DNA of 64,000 nt from Erinaceus europaeus (GCF_950295315.1 NC_080164.1:56267451-56331450); one strand, 5' to 3'. Positions 46,407 through 56,099 are shown, counted from the stretch's first letter. Notes: a model not told the origin generated them from the sequence alone. A program made the numbers and translations.

Positions 46407-47259
46407 GTGAGTCTATTGCTACTGCCCTCAGAGGCTGGAGCAGAAGGGGGGAGGTCCTGTGCTGAGGTCAACATCCAAACACTTGTTAAGGAAATGACCA
46501 CAGGAGTGAGTAAAGAGTTTGAAAGAATTGTCATCAGAAATGCAGAAACAACCAATGAGACTCTGGAAGAAAATTATCTCAAGGCTGTTAGAGAGCTAAA
46601 AGCTAAAATAGCTGAGCTAAGAACACAACTAGCTGAACAAGCTAAAACAGTATCGGAACAGGATAACAAAATAGATGAACTACAGAAAACAGTACAAAGG
46701 AGAGAGAATAGAATAGAATGAGGCTGAAAACAGAATTAGCAAGATCGAGGATATATTAGAGACAACTAAAAAAGAAGTAAGAGATCTCAAAAAGAGATTA
46801 AGAGATACTGAGAACAACAACAGAGACCTGTGGGATGACTTTAGAAGAAATAATATACACATTATTGGCTTACCAGAAGAAGAAAGAGAAGGAGGGGAAG
46901 AAAGCATTCTTCAGGTCATAATAGCTGAGAACTTCTCTAGCCTAGACAAAATAAAAGTCATAAAGACTCAAGAAACCTATAGGGTCCCAAAGAGAATTAA
47001 GCCAGACATAAAGACACCAAGACACATCCTATTTAGAATGGAAAGGAATAAGGATAAAGAAAGGATCCTAAAGGCTGCAAGAGAAAAACAAAGAGTCACC
47101 TACAGAAGAAAACCCATAAGATTAGCAGCAGATTTCTCCACACAACACTACAGGCCAGAAGAGAATGGTAAGATATCTATCGAGTGCTCAGTGAGAAAGG
47201 CTTTTAACCAAGACTACCGTATCCTACTAGACTGTCATTCAGACTATATGGAGGCATAA
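46407..47259 (+). pseudogene. L1 ORF1p (RNA-binding protein), frameshifted
   Basis: ORF1p binds L1 RNA as a trimer. The N-terminal frame (46407-46721) shows the heptad-rich coiled coil (ELKAKIAELRTQLAEQ). A one-base loss near 46718 shifts to the next frame. That frame carries the RRM segment (WDDFRRNNIHIIGLPEEE) and the C-terminal domain (RILKAAREKQRVTYRRKP), ending at 47259. About 284 codons remain, near the usual length. The true start is not clear; the first listed codon is GTG. Confidence 0.88.
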
Positions 47260-47289
47260 AAACCTTCTCAGACATGCAACATCAAAATC

Positions 47290-50200
47290 AACTATCACCA
47301 AGCCTGTCCTGAAAGAAGTTATGAAAGGTTTCCTATAAACAGACCACCATAAATATGCCATCTATCAGAACACTCTAAAATTCTACAAGAATGGGGTTAA
47401 AATATCTTCAGTGTTTGATATCAATAAATATCAATGGCCTGAATTCACCTATTAAAAGGCACAGAGTAGGAAGATGGATCAGAAAACACAAGCCAACAAT
47501 ATGCTGTTTATAGGAAACCCACCTACCTCAACAGGACAAACACAGACTCAAAGTGAAAGATTGGAAAACTACCATAGAAGCCAATGGCCAACAAAAAAGG
47601 TCAGGAACAGCCATTGTCATATCTGACATGATAGACTTTAAAATAAATAAAATTAAATGATAGAGATGGACATTATTTAATGCTCAAAGGATCAGTCAAC
47701 CAAAAGGACTTAACATCTATGCACCCAATGAGAAGCCATCTAAATACATCAAACATCTACTGAAAGAGCTACAGCAATATTAACAGCAACACAGTAATAG
47801 TAGGGGACATCAACATCCCACTCTCTCAACTTGACAGATCATCCAGACAGGAAATCAATAAAGAAATGAGGGAGCTAAATGAGGAGATAGATAAACTAGA
47901 ACTATTGGACATTTTCAGAGTCATTCACCCCAAGAAACTGGAATACACATTCTGCTCAAGTCTACCTGGGTCATTCTAAAGGATAGACCATATGTTAGGC
48001 GACAAAGACAGCATCAGCAAATTCAAGAGCATTAAAATCATCCCAGGCATCTCCTCAGACCACAGTGGAATTAAACTAACACTTAACAATCAATAAAAGA
48101 TTACTAATACTCCCAAAATGTGGAAGTGCAGCAGTACACTACTTACCAACTACTAGGTCAAAGAGGAAATAAAGGAGAAAGTCAAAATGTTTCAAAAGTT
48201 CAATGAAAATGAAGATACAAGCTATCAAAATATTTGGGATACAGCTAAGGCAGTACTGAGAGGGAAGTTCATAGCCATAGAAGCACACATTAGGAAACAA
48301 GAAAAATCACAGATAAACAACCTGATTGCACACCTTTAAGACATAGAAGAAGAAGAACAAAGAAAGCCTAAAGCAATCAGAATGACAGAAATAACTAAAG
48401 TTAGGGCAGAAAGAAATAAAATTGAAAATAAGAAAACCATACAAAAGATCAATGAAAGTAAATGTTGGTCTTTGAAAGAGTGAACAAAATAAACAAACCT
48501 TTAGCTAGACTCACCAAACAAAATAGAGAGAAGATTCAAATAAATCAGATTTTAAATGAAAGAGGGGATATCACAATAGATACCGCAGAAATTCAACATA
48601 TCATGCAAGGCTTCTAGGAACAACTATATGCCACCAAGCTGAACCTCAAAGAAATGGATGATTTCCTAGATACCTACCAACTTCCAAAAGTAAATAAAGA
48701 GGAACTAGATAATATGAACAGGCCCATCACAGCCAACAAAATTGAAACAGTTATTAAAAACCTTCCCAAGAATAAAAGTCCTGGACCAGATGGTTTTACA
48801 AATGAATTCTACAAAACGTTCAAAGTAGAACTAATACCACTACTTTTAAAAGTTATTGAACAAAATTCTAGCCAACTGGATACAGCAGTATATTCAAGAT
48901 TGTTCATCATGACCAAGTGGGGCTTATCACAGGCATGCAAGGTTGGTTTAATATACGCAAATCAATCAACGTGATCTACCACATCAATAAAAACAAGACC
49001 AAAAACCACATGGTCATATCAATAGATGCAGAGAAAGCCTTTGACAAAATACAACATCCCTTTATAATCAAAACGCTACAAAAAATGGGGATAGATGGAA
49101 GATTCCTCAAGATAGTGAAGTCTGTATATAGCAAACCTACAGCCAACATCATACTTAGTGCTGAAAATCTGGAAGCATTTCCTCTCAGATCAGGTACTAG
49201 ACAGGGCTGTCCACTATCACCATACTATTCAACATAGTGTTGGAAGTTCTTGCCACAGCAATTAGGCAGAGCAAGGAATTAAAGGGGTATAGACTGGAAG
49301 AGAAGAAGTCAAATTCTCCCTATTTCCAGATGACATGATAGTATACATAGAAAAATCTGAAGAATTCAGCAAGAAGCTTTTGGAAATCATCAGGCAATAC
49401 TGTAAGGTGTCAGGCTACAAAATTAACATTCAAAAGTCAGTGGCATTCCTCTATGCAAACACTAATTTAGAAGATGAAATCCAGAAATCAATTCCTTTTA
49501 CTATAGCAACAATACCAATATAATATCTAGGAATAAACCTCACCAAAGAAGTGAAAGACTTGTATACTGAAAATTATGAGTCACTCCTCAAGGAAATTGA
49601 GAAAGACACAATGAAGTGGAAAGATACTCCATGTTCATGGGTTGGAAGAATTAACATCATCAAAATGAATATACTACCCAGAGCTGTATACAGATTTAAT
49701 GCTATCCCCATCAAGATCCCAACCACATTTTTTAGGAGAATAGAACAAATGCTGCAAATGTTTATCTGGAACCAGAAAAGACCTAGAATTGCCAAAACAA
49801 TCTTGAGAAGAAAGAACAGAACTGGAGGCACCACACTCCTAGATCTCAAATTGTATTATAGGGCCATTGGCATCAAAACTGCTTGGTACTGGAACATGAA
49901 TAGACACACTGACCAGTGGAATAGAATTGAGAGCCCAGAAGTAAGCCCCCACACCTATGGACATCTAATCTTTGACAAAGGTGCCCAGACTATTAAATGG
50001 GGAAAGCAGAGTCTCTTCAGCAAATGTTGTTGGAATAAATGTGTTGAAACATACAGAAGAATGAAACTGAACCACTATCTTTCACCAAACACAAAAGTAA
50101 ATTCCAAGTGGATCAAGGACTTGGGTGTTAGACCACAAACTATCAGATACTTAGAGGAAAATATTGGCACAACTCTTTTCTGCATAAATTGTAAAGACAT

Positions 50201-50499
50201 CTTCAATGAAACAAATCCAATTACAAGGAAAACTAAGGCAAGCATAAACCCATGGGACTACATCAAATTCAGAAGCTTCTGCACAACAAAAGAATCCATT
50301 ACCCAAACCAAGAGACCCCTCACAGAATGGGAGAAGATCTTTACATGCCATACATCACACAAGAGTTTAATAACCAACATATATAAAGAGCTTGCCAAAC
50401 TCAACAACAAGACAACAGAAAACCCCATCCAAAAATGGGGGGAGGACATAGATAGAATATTCACCACAGAAGAGATCCAAAAGGCCAAGAAACACATGA
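47290..50499 (+). pseudogene. L1 ORF2p (endonuclease-RT), multiply broken
   Basis: ORF2p nicks target DNA and reverse-transcribes L1 RNA. Endonuclease traces lie at 47400-48110, including the SDHSG catalytic region at about 48055-48069. RT traces run from 48650: NKSPGPDGFTNEFYK, then a missing stretch near 48870, then [13 protein letters not shown] and [11 protein letters not shown]. The catalytic box reads F-P-D-D at 49323-49334 instead of the usual FADD. An in-frame TAA lies at 49521-49523, after which the C-terminal frame is open to 50504. Confidence 0.9.
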
Positions 50500-50615
50500 C
50501 ATAGCCTAGACTGTGCTGGTTAACAGAAGTCAAAGGACAAATAGATTACTGAAACTGAGCCCACTAAAATAGCTTAACAACTGAATAGTAACTGCCCTGC
50601 TTCCCATGGAAGCCT
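50500..50615. other. Unique flank between L1 and the chimeric insertion
   Basis: About 115 bp with no repeat match. Together with the sequence after 51178 it forms the plausible pre-insertion site. Confidence 0.5.
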
Positions 50616-50621
50616 AGAACC
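50616..50621. repeat. Left TSD of LTR-tRNA-7SL insertion
   Basis: The sequence agaacc is repeated exactly at 51172-51177. A 6-bp duplication is the size made by class II (betaretrovirus-like) integrases. Confidence 0.85.
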
Positions 50622-50751
50622 TGATGCCGAACTTAGTGCGGACACCCGATCGGCATAGCGCACTGCAGCCCAGAACTCCTGAGCTCAAGCGATCCTCCAG
50701 CCTCAGCCTCCCAAGTAGCTGGGACTACAGGCGCGCGCCACCACGCCCGGC
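50622..50751 (-). ncRNA. RN7SL (pseudogene fragment): 7SL RNA nt 1-130 (truncated retrocopy)
   Basis: 7SL is the RNA scaffold of the signal recognition particle. The minus strand begins gccgggcgtggtggcgcgc and runs without gaps through the Alu domain into 7SL-specific sequence ('ctatgccgatcgggtgtcc', 'gcactaagttcggcatca'), which Alu SINEs lack. It ends at nucleotide 130 of about 300. From memory of human 7SL I count about six substitutions, two at CpGs, and most CpGs survive. It has no 3' end or terminator, so it is not a functional gene. Confidence 0.92.
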
Positions 50752-50817
50752 TAGCTCAGTCGGTAGAGCATGAGACTCTTAATCTCAGGGTCGTGGGTTC
50801 GTGCCCCACATTGGGCG
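50745..50817 (+). tRNA. tRNA-Lys-CTT (pseudogene): tRNA-Lys(CTT) full-length copy (retrocopy)
   Basis: All 73 nucleotides are present with anticodon CTT (in 'gactcttaatc'), followed by CCA at 50818-50820. Two differences from the mammalian gene as I know it: A58 to T in the T loop (50802) and G66 to A (50810). A58 is m1A in the mature tRNA and the usual stop of plus-strand strong-stop synthesis. G66A lies in the PBS at a former CpG. The altered B-box (ggttcgtgcc) makes Pol III activity unlikely. Read from the LTR, it is the primer copied to its very 5' end. Confidence 0.93.
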
Positions 50818-50820
50818 CCA
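50803..50820 (-). promoter_or_regulatory. Retroviral primer-binding site (tRNA-Lys)
   Basis: The minus strand reads tggcgcccaatgtggggc, the 18-nt complement of the tRNA-Lys(CTT) 3' end including CCA, with one C-to-T change. It sits two bases from the LTR end, as in class II ERVs. Unusually, complementarity to the tRNA continues far beyond position 18. Confidence 0.92.
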
Positions 50821-50822
50821 GA

Positions 50823-51171
50823 TGTTGTTGCGGTGGTCTGGTGTCGGGGTGCACCGCAGAGAAGAGAGCGGACGTCCAGAGCAAAGGGGTACACAAATCT
50901 TTATTATAGGATGGGGGGGGAGGTTTGGTTCAGACCACATGGAGCCAGCCAGCAATGGCCGACCACGGGGGGAGAGCAGGGAGCGAGACCTCAGAGAGGG
51001 AGAGCCGAGAGCCCAGAGATAGAGAGGGGAGGGGTGAGGGGGCTTTTTACTGGGCGACAACCAGGGGTGCCATGTAGGGCCAGGATTGGTTGAAAGGGGG
51101 CACTCTAGGATTTTGCGGGGCATAGAAAAACCTGGGGGCGGAGACTGCATCAGAATAACTCCTCAGCAACA
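50823..51171 (-). mobile_element. Class II-like ERV LTR, 349 bp
   Basis: On the minus strand it starts TGTTGCTGAGG and ends GCAACAACA, a 5-bp terminal inverted repeat TGTTG..CAACA. A CCAAT box lies at 51085-51089, a TATA-like 'agtaaaaagcc' at about 51042-51052 and a polyadenylation signal AATAAA at 50900-50905. It is GC-rich with many CpGs, suggesting a fairly young insertion. The solo LTR at 23.3 kb belongs to another family. Confidence 0.9.
50900..50905 (-). promoter_or_regulatory. LTR polyadenylation signal
   Basis: AATAAA on the minus strand followed by 'gatttgtgtacccc', typical of the R region of an LTR. Confidence 0.85.
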
Positions 51172-51177
51172 AGAACC
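51172..51177. repeat. Right TSD of LTR-tRNA-7SL insertion
   Basis: agaacc, identical to 50616-50621. The next base is also shared if the first base of the insert is counted. Confidence 0.85.
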
Positions 51178-51322
51178 TATACTTTATTACCATGAGAGAA
51201 GTTACTCTCTCCCTCCTCCTGAGCCTCAGCTTACTTTTGTAGAGCATTGAAGTAATTAGAGGAAGCCTGGAGAAATGAAGGTGAATACCTGAAAAGTAGG
51301 ATCTGGGGAAAATGTTTAAATT

Positions 51323-51636
51323 CTTTTTTTTTTTTAATTGCCTCCAGGATTATCATTGTGTCTTGGTGTCAGCACTATGAACCCATGGCTCTTGGCAGCC
51401 ATTCTTCCCCCCCCCCCACTTTTTTTCCCTGTTCTATTTTATTTTTATTTGACAGGACAGAGAGAAATTGAGAGGGAAGGGGAGATAGAGAGGGAGAGAA
51501 AAAGATAGACACGTACAGGGCTGCTTCACCGCTTGTGAAGTGGCCCCCCTACAGGTGGGGAGCCGGAGCTTGAACCCAGATCCTTGCACATTGTATAATG
51601 TGCATTTAACTGAGTGCATCACTGGCAGACCCCCCA
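51323..51636 (-). repeat. SINE-A2, antisense
   Basis: 'attgcctccaggattatc', 'actatgaacccatggctc', 'gacagagagaaattgaga' and 'gagcttgaacccagatcc'. It has a C-run at 51409-51418. Confidence 0.9.
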
Positions 51637-52311
51637 AATCCTTAATTTTCTTATCTCTCTCAGACTGCTGCTTCGTGTTTAACTGGGTTAATGAATGTGG
51701 CTTGTATAAAGCAGAATGTATGTAAAGATAGTCATCAATGAAAAATATGGATTATTTGCTTTAAATAAAGTATTCAAATGGAGGTCAATTGTTGTAGAGC
51801 AGTATTAGCATGACAGATAGTGGATAAAAAGAGACTATTTTTCTCTGGAGCACTCTGTTCCAAGAGACCCTAAAAACAAAAGCTTGACATACTTTTATGG
51901 CACTTTCTTCTTATATGTTATAGCTATGTGTTCTTTGTTCACCTCTTCATATAACAGTAGTTTTGCAACATTCTCTATACAGAGAATAGAAATGATCTTT
52001 TTTTGACATGAGTTTATGGAAATTTGTCTTTTACTATTAATTAAAAATGCCAACTTTGCCACTTATTCTTATAATATCAGCAAACTTGATTATTAACAAA
52101 TATAGAACACTGAGCATCCTTTGTAAGTAAACTGCATTATTTCAGATTCTTCAGGGTTCTTTTTATTGTAGTTACTTATCTTACCCAGAATTGATGGCCC
52201 TCATTAACTTACTAAGGGCTTGGTAGAGCCCTGTATGACAGAATCTAGCATTCATCCATTTCATTGTAAATTTGCTTCTGTATAAAACTATTTCCTACAC
52301 CAAATATTTAT
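51637..52311. other. Unique, A/T-rich sequence
   Basis: No repeat or gene pattern. Confidence 0.45.
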
Positions 52312-52530
52312 TTATTTTAGTTTTTATTAGTGATTTAAAATTGATTTACAAGATTATAACATAATAGGAGTATAATTCCATACAGTTCCTGCCACCAGAG
52401 TTCTGTGTCCCATTCCCTCCACTGTAAACTTCCTTATTCTTTACCCCTCGGGAATATGGACCAAAGTCCTTTTTTGGGGTGAAACAAGTGGGAGTTCTGT
52501 TTTCTGTAATTGCTTCTCCACTCTTCATTC
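52312..52530 (-). repeat. Element X, old short copy
   Basis: 'tttattagtgatttaaaat', 'cagttcctgccaccagag', 'cctcgggaatatggacc' and 'tctgtaattgcttctcc'. Confidence 0.7.
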
Positions 52531-52886
52531 TAGACTCTTGTGCTATCCTTCCTTCCAGTGTTTAGTACTTAGGTATCAGAGAAACCACTGATGTAACTGG
52601 CATCTAGAGACTTTTCATTGGGTATTAGAAAGCTGTAGATTTCCTCATGAGAAAAGTTAAGTCAAATGCCTTTAACTTTCTTTTGTTTATACTTCCTGTG
52701 GTTGGGAGAGTGCGGTAAAGTGTAGGTGAACAGAGAAACAGGCTTTAGTGAAGAGAAATGATTTTCTAGAAGTTTTCCATATCTAAATATCCCCACATGA
52801 TGCACAGTTGTCAAACTACTGTCCTACCCAGTGTCATCTCTTACAGCATCAATACGACATAGATAGTTGGGGAGTCAGTCTTCATT
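52531..52886. other. Unique sequence
   Basis: Nothing assignable. Confidence 0.45.
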
Positions 52887-52899
52887 CTTCCTAGGTCTT

Positions 52900-53181
52900 T
52901 TTTTTTTTTTAAATCTTTTAAAAATATTTATTTTATGTATTCCCTTTTGTTGCCCTTCTTGTTTTATTGTTGTTGTTGTTACTGATGCTGTCGTTGCTGT
53001 ATAGGATAGAGAGATATGGAGAGAGGAGGGTCAGACAGAGAGGGAAAGAGAAATATAGACACCTGCAGACCTGCTTCACCACCTGCGAAATGACCCCCCT
53101 GCAGGTGGGGAGCCGGGGGCTTGAACTGGGACCCTTACGCCGGTCCTTGCACTTTGTGCCACGTGCGCTTAACCCACTGCG
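52900..53181 (-). repeat. SINE-A, antisense
   Basis: Full-length with the perfect 13-bp duplication cttcctaggtctt at 52887-52899 and 53182-53194. 'gggcttgaactgggaccc' is the reverse B-box. Confidence 0.94.
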
Positions 53182-53194
53182 CTTCCTAGGTCTT

Positions 53195-53787
53195 ATGGTG
53201 GGAGTTTGTGAAGAACAACTTGAAGACTTCCCAAGACTTGCAGATATGAGTTTATAGAAAGAAGACAGAGTTTTTCCCTTCTGACTCTTGGAAGAACAAC
53301 CTTAGAGCTCTGAGAACACATCCTGAGTTAAGGAGAGTCAGCAGGCCTGAACCCTGAAGGGGCAACTAAGTGTGATAGTCTGGGTGCCTGACATGGGCTT
53401 GCTTCCCTGGAGTAACTTCAGAGTTATTAATAAGGTTTTTTTATTTTATTGAGAACTATTCTTTGAAAAAGTTCCTAGCATGCAGCTGGTTCTGGCAGGA
53501 TGGTGCTATCCAGAAACCAAAGAGCCAAATCAGGCAGCTGAAGAGGTGAGGAAACCCAGGGTTACTACCCTAGGTATTAGCAGGAAGGCACTAGGAGAGA
53601 CCTAAGAGAGATACTTATGAGGTGGAACTGGATGGAGGTCTCCACTGCTGAGAGTTGCCAGGGATGTGACACTGCACAGAACTTACTCCCTGCTGTTGCC
53701 ACAAGAGCTAACAAAAAGAGCTTTTGTTAGAAGAATTCCCATCTCTCCTTCCTGGAGAAGTGACTAAGAGATAAAGCTAGAAAATCA
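53195..53787. other. Unique sequence
   Basis: No repeat or exon assigned. Confidence 0.45.
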
Positions 53788-53935
53788 GGGGGTGGAGGTA
53801 GATAGCCTAATGGTTATGCAAAGAGACTCTCATGGCTGAGGCTTCAAAGTCCCAGGTTCAAGCCCCTGCACCACCATAAGCCAGAGCTGATCAGTGCTCT
53901 AATAAAACAAAACAAAACAAAAAACAAAAACCAGT
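53788..53935 (+). repeat. SINE-C, sense
   Basis: 'ggtagatagcctaatggtt', 'tcccaggttcaagcccctg', 'caccaccataagccagagct' and (AAAAC)n tail. Confidence 0.92.
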
Positions 53936-54649
53936 TAGCCTTACCTAAAACTGGGGAACTAGATGACTATTTTTGATGTCTTTTTTAATTGACAAAACAA
54001 AGGCTTCTGTGGAAGACCAATTAGGTAGAAGTGCAGCTGTTTTACTTGAAGAGGAAGTTGGGGCCCCAAAGCCTTCCCAGAAGCCCCACCCCTTACCTTC
54101 TTCCACTCCTCAATGGCCCCTTTAGCGAGCTGCTTTTTTACAAACAGATTCCATCTGGAATAAAAAACAGAGGTCTAAAACATTTTTCCCATTTTCAACA
54201 TGCAAATACAGGCAGAAAATTGATTATTTGGAGTCCTGCATGGGATGCATTTGCAAGTGCTGGTTTAGGAGGTACAGGAAGTGCCTTCAGCATCATATGT
54301 TTGTATAGGTAGGGAAGAGAGTTGTCCAAGCACCCCGGAAGTACTGGGGCTGTTAGTGCCAATCTGATTTAAGACTGAATCTCAGCCATAGGAAGTCAAT
54401 GAAGCAACTGGATTTAAGTCTTGAATGTGTCCTCAGTGTCTTTTTGTTTCTGTTCCGCTTACTACAGGTTAGTTTTGATGTTGTGTGGAGTAACTAGACT
54501 TCTTAGAAAATATGGGTAGTTCTGGTACTTTTGAGAACCTCTGTTCTCTCCAATCTTTGCTTTAGAAAAAGATTTGTTCCATCTATTTTTCCCAAGATTC
54601 ACATTGAATAAAACCATACACTTCTAGAAGGGTTTGGATTATCAAAGAA
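53936..54649. other. Unique, possibly conserved noncoding stretch
   Basis: 54100-54270 is repeat-free with octamer-like 'atgcaaat' and homeodomain-like 'aaattgattat' motifs. This suggests, but does not show, conservation. Confidence 0.3.
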
Positions 54650-54830
54650 TACCCCATGATTTAATTTGATCCTCAAAACAAAATTTAAAAAAAATAGGCA
54701 GAGTAGGCTTAGGCTCACTTTTCAGATAGGCAAACAGAAGCCTAAGAGCCTTGCTCATAAACACATGGTCAGCACCTGGTGAACCTGGCACCAGATTTTT
54801 TGATTCAGCTAAGCCAGTTCCAGATACTCA
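54650..54830 (+). repeat. MIR SINE, sense, degraded
   Basis: 'aatttgatcctcaaaac', 'ttttcagataggcaaac', 'gccttgctcataaacacat' and 'gaacctggcacc' fit MIR order. Confidence 0.6.
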
Positions 54831-55011
54831 GTTCTGTCTAGATAGTGGATCAAATGCAGGTGTTTAGGAAAGGGTTTTCTTGCTGTGGTTTTTGTGGGTG
54901 AAGAGTAGCCATAGGCATTGTTAAAGGTGGAATTATGGCCCCATAGCAAATCTACAGCACATCTTGCTATTCACTGGGAAGAATAATACTTCTGCCCTGC
55001 CTCTAGTTCTA

Positions 55012-55079
55012 TTGGGTTGTTGGAAAAGTCATGACATTTTTCTATGCAAAAATGCATTATAACTTTTGCAACAATCCAA
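55012..55079 (+). mobile_element. Mariner-type MITE, copy 1 (68 bp)
   Basis: A near-palindrome from ttgggttgttggaaaagtca to acttttgcaacaatccaa, flanked by TA on both sides (55010-55011 and 55080-55081), the mariner target duplication. Confidence 0.8.
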
Positions 55080-55237
55080 TAATTGTTTTCCTTTGGCTCC
55101 CCAGAGCAGCAGAATGTGACAAGAATTACAGACATAGAATACTTCAGGTTATGTGTCTTGGGCAACTTCTCTGATCCTCCAAGGATATTGAACTACATTG
55201 TTGTTTCTCAAAGTGTTGCATTTGAGTCACCTGTGAG

Positions 55238-55276
55238 ACAGCTTGTGTGTGTGTGCGTGTGCGTGTGTGTGTGTGT
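55238..55276. repeat. (TG)n microsatellite
   Basis: TGTGTGTG with GCG interruptions. Confidence 0.95.
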
Positions 55277-55631
55277 TTTTCTCTTGGGTTACTGGTTCCC
55301 AGTCCTGATGCATCAGACTTTCTGAAGCTGGATCATGGGCTCTTCTGCTGATTTAGTGGCCACCTTGAGTCTAAAGAGTCCATAAGTGTCATCCCTCCCT
55401 CATCACTCCCCCAACTAGATGCCTCTATTCAGCAATAACTCTTTGCCTTGGACCTGAAATTTCTGTAGCGGGCAGGTAGCATTTGATTTAACCATAGATT
55501 TGAGGAGTTCTTTCAGGCAAAGTCTTGCAAAAACCTGAGAATTCAAGGGGGAAGTTAGCAAGCAGGTGGTACAGGTCTGTTTGTGGTGTGAGAAGTTGTC
55601 TTGTATGCTTGTTTTAGGAACTAATAAAGTA

Positions 55632-55711
55632 TTGGGTTGCCAGAAAAGTTACAATGTACTTTTCTATGCTTTTCAAAGCAAAACTGCATTATGATTTTTC
55701 CAACAACCCAA
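55632..55711 (+). mobile_element. Mariner-type MITE, copy 2 (80 bp)
   Basis: Palindromic ends ttgggttgccagaaaagtt and ttccaacaacccaa with flanking TA (55630-55631 and 55712-55713). Confidence 0.8.
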
Positions 55712-56099
55712 TATGTTCTTAAACTCTGCTCATTCCAGATGAGAGTCTTCTTAAGAATAAAAATTATTTTCCCATAGAGCTGCATCTTCTCTTAGCTCTC
55801 TTGAGCCTGGCACTGTTTAGAATTGCCTGAAAAAGAAGAAGCCAAATTCTTCCATTTTCCTGGGAAATACATAGTTGAAAGTATTGACCCAAGAAGTGAA
55901 CACAGAACCACTGAGATGATAAAGGAAGTCAGTCTAAGTCACAATTTAAAATATGTGCAGTACTTGTTTTTTGTATTCCTGTACTGTGTTTAAAGATTTC
56001 ACACTTTATAAAATTTGGATTCCAAACTGAATATATTGTCTTGTACTCGGGTTGCAAATAAAAGCAGCTGTAACAACTTAAATAGCTATTCTTAGAAGT
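55712..56099. other. Unique sequence
   Basis: Nothing assignable. Confidence 0.45.

Larger units (their letters stand above)
46080..50504 (+). mobile_element. Near-full L1, lacking its 3' tail
   Basis: It holds an about 320-bp 5' region, ORF1, a spacer, and ORF2 through most of its C-terminal part. It then stops abruptly after 'aagaaacacatga' with no 3' UTR, poly(A) or visible duplication. Both ORFs are broken and an RT segment is deleted, so it cannot move. Confidence 0.88.
50622..51171 (-). mobile_element. LTR-tRNA(Lys)-7SL chimeric insertion, 550 bp
   Basis: On the minus strand it reads: full LTR (51171 to 50823), two bases, PBS (50820 to 50803), the complement of the rest of tRNA-Lys (50802 to 50745), then 7SL RNA nt 1-130 (50751 to 50622). 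The outer ends are TG (50622-50623) and CA (51170-51171) on the plus strand, with a perfect 6-bp host duplication outside. There is no poly(A) tail and no long L1-type duplication. Gag-pol leader sequence is entirely absent. The inference is one integrase-mediated insertion of an aberrant reverse transcript. A post-integration rearrangement is less likely, since TSDs match across the whole unit. Confidence 0.85.

Noticed and set aside
50622..50751. Alu SINE
   Set aside because: The sequence follows 7SL, including the segment past nt 95 that Alu lacks; it has no A-rich linker or poly(A).
50745..50820. Functional tRNA-Lys gene
   Set aside because: T58 disrupts the T loop and B-box, an encoded CCA is atypical of tRNA genes, and the copy is exactly continuous with an LTR PBS and 7SL sequence. 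It is better explained as a copied primer.
50770..51093. 107-codon frame with several overlapping partners on both strands
   Set aside because: They lie within the LTR and tRNA copy; open frames there follow from GC-rich composition.
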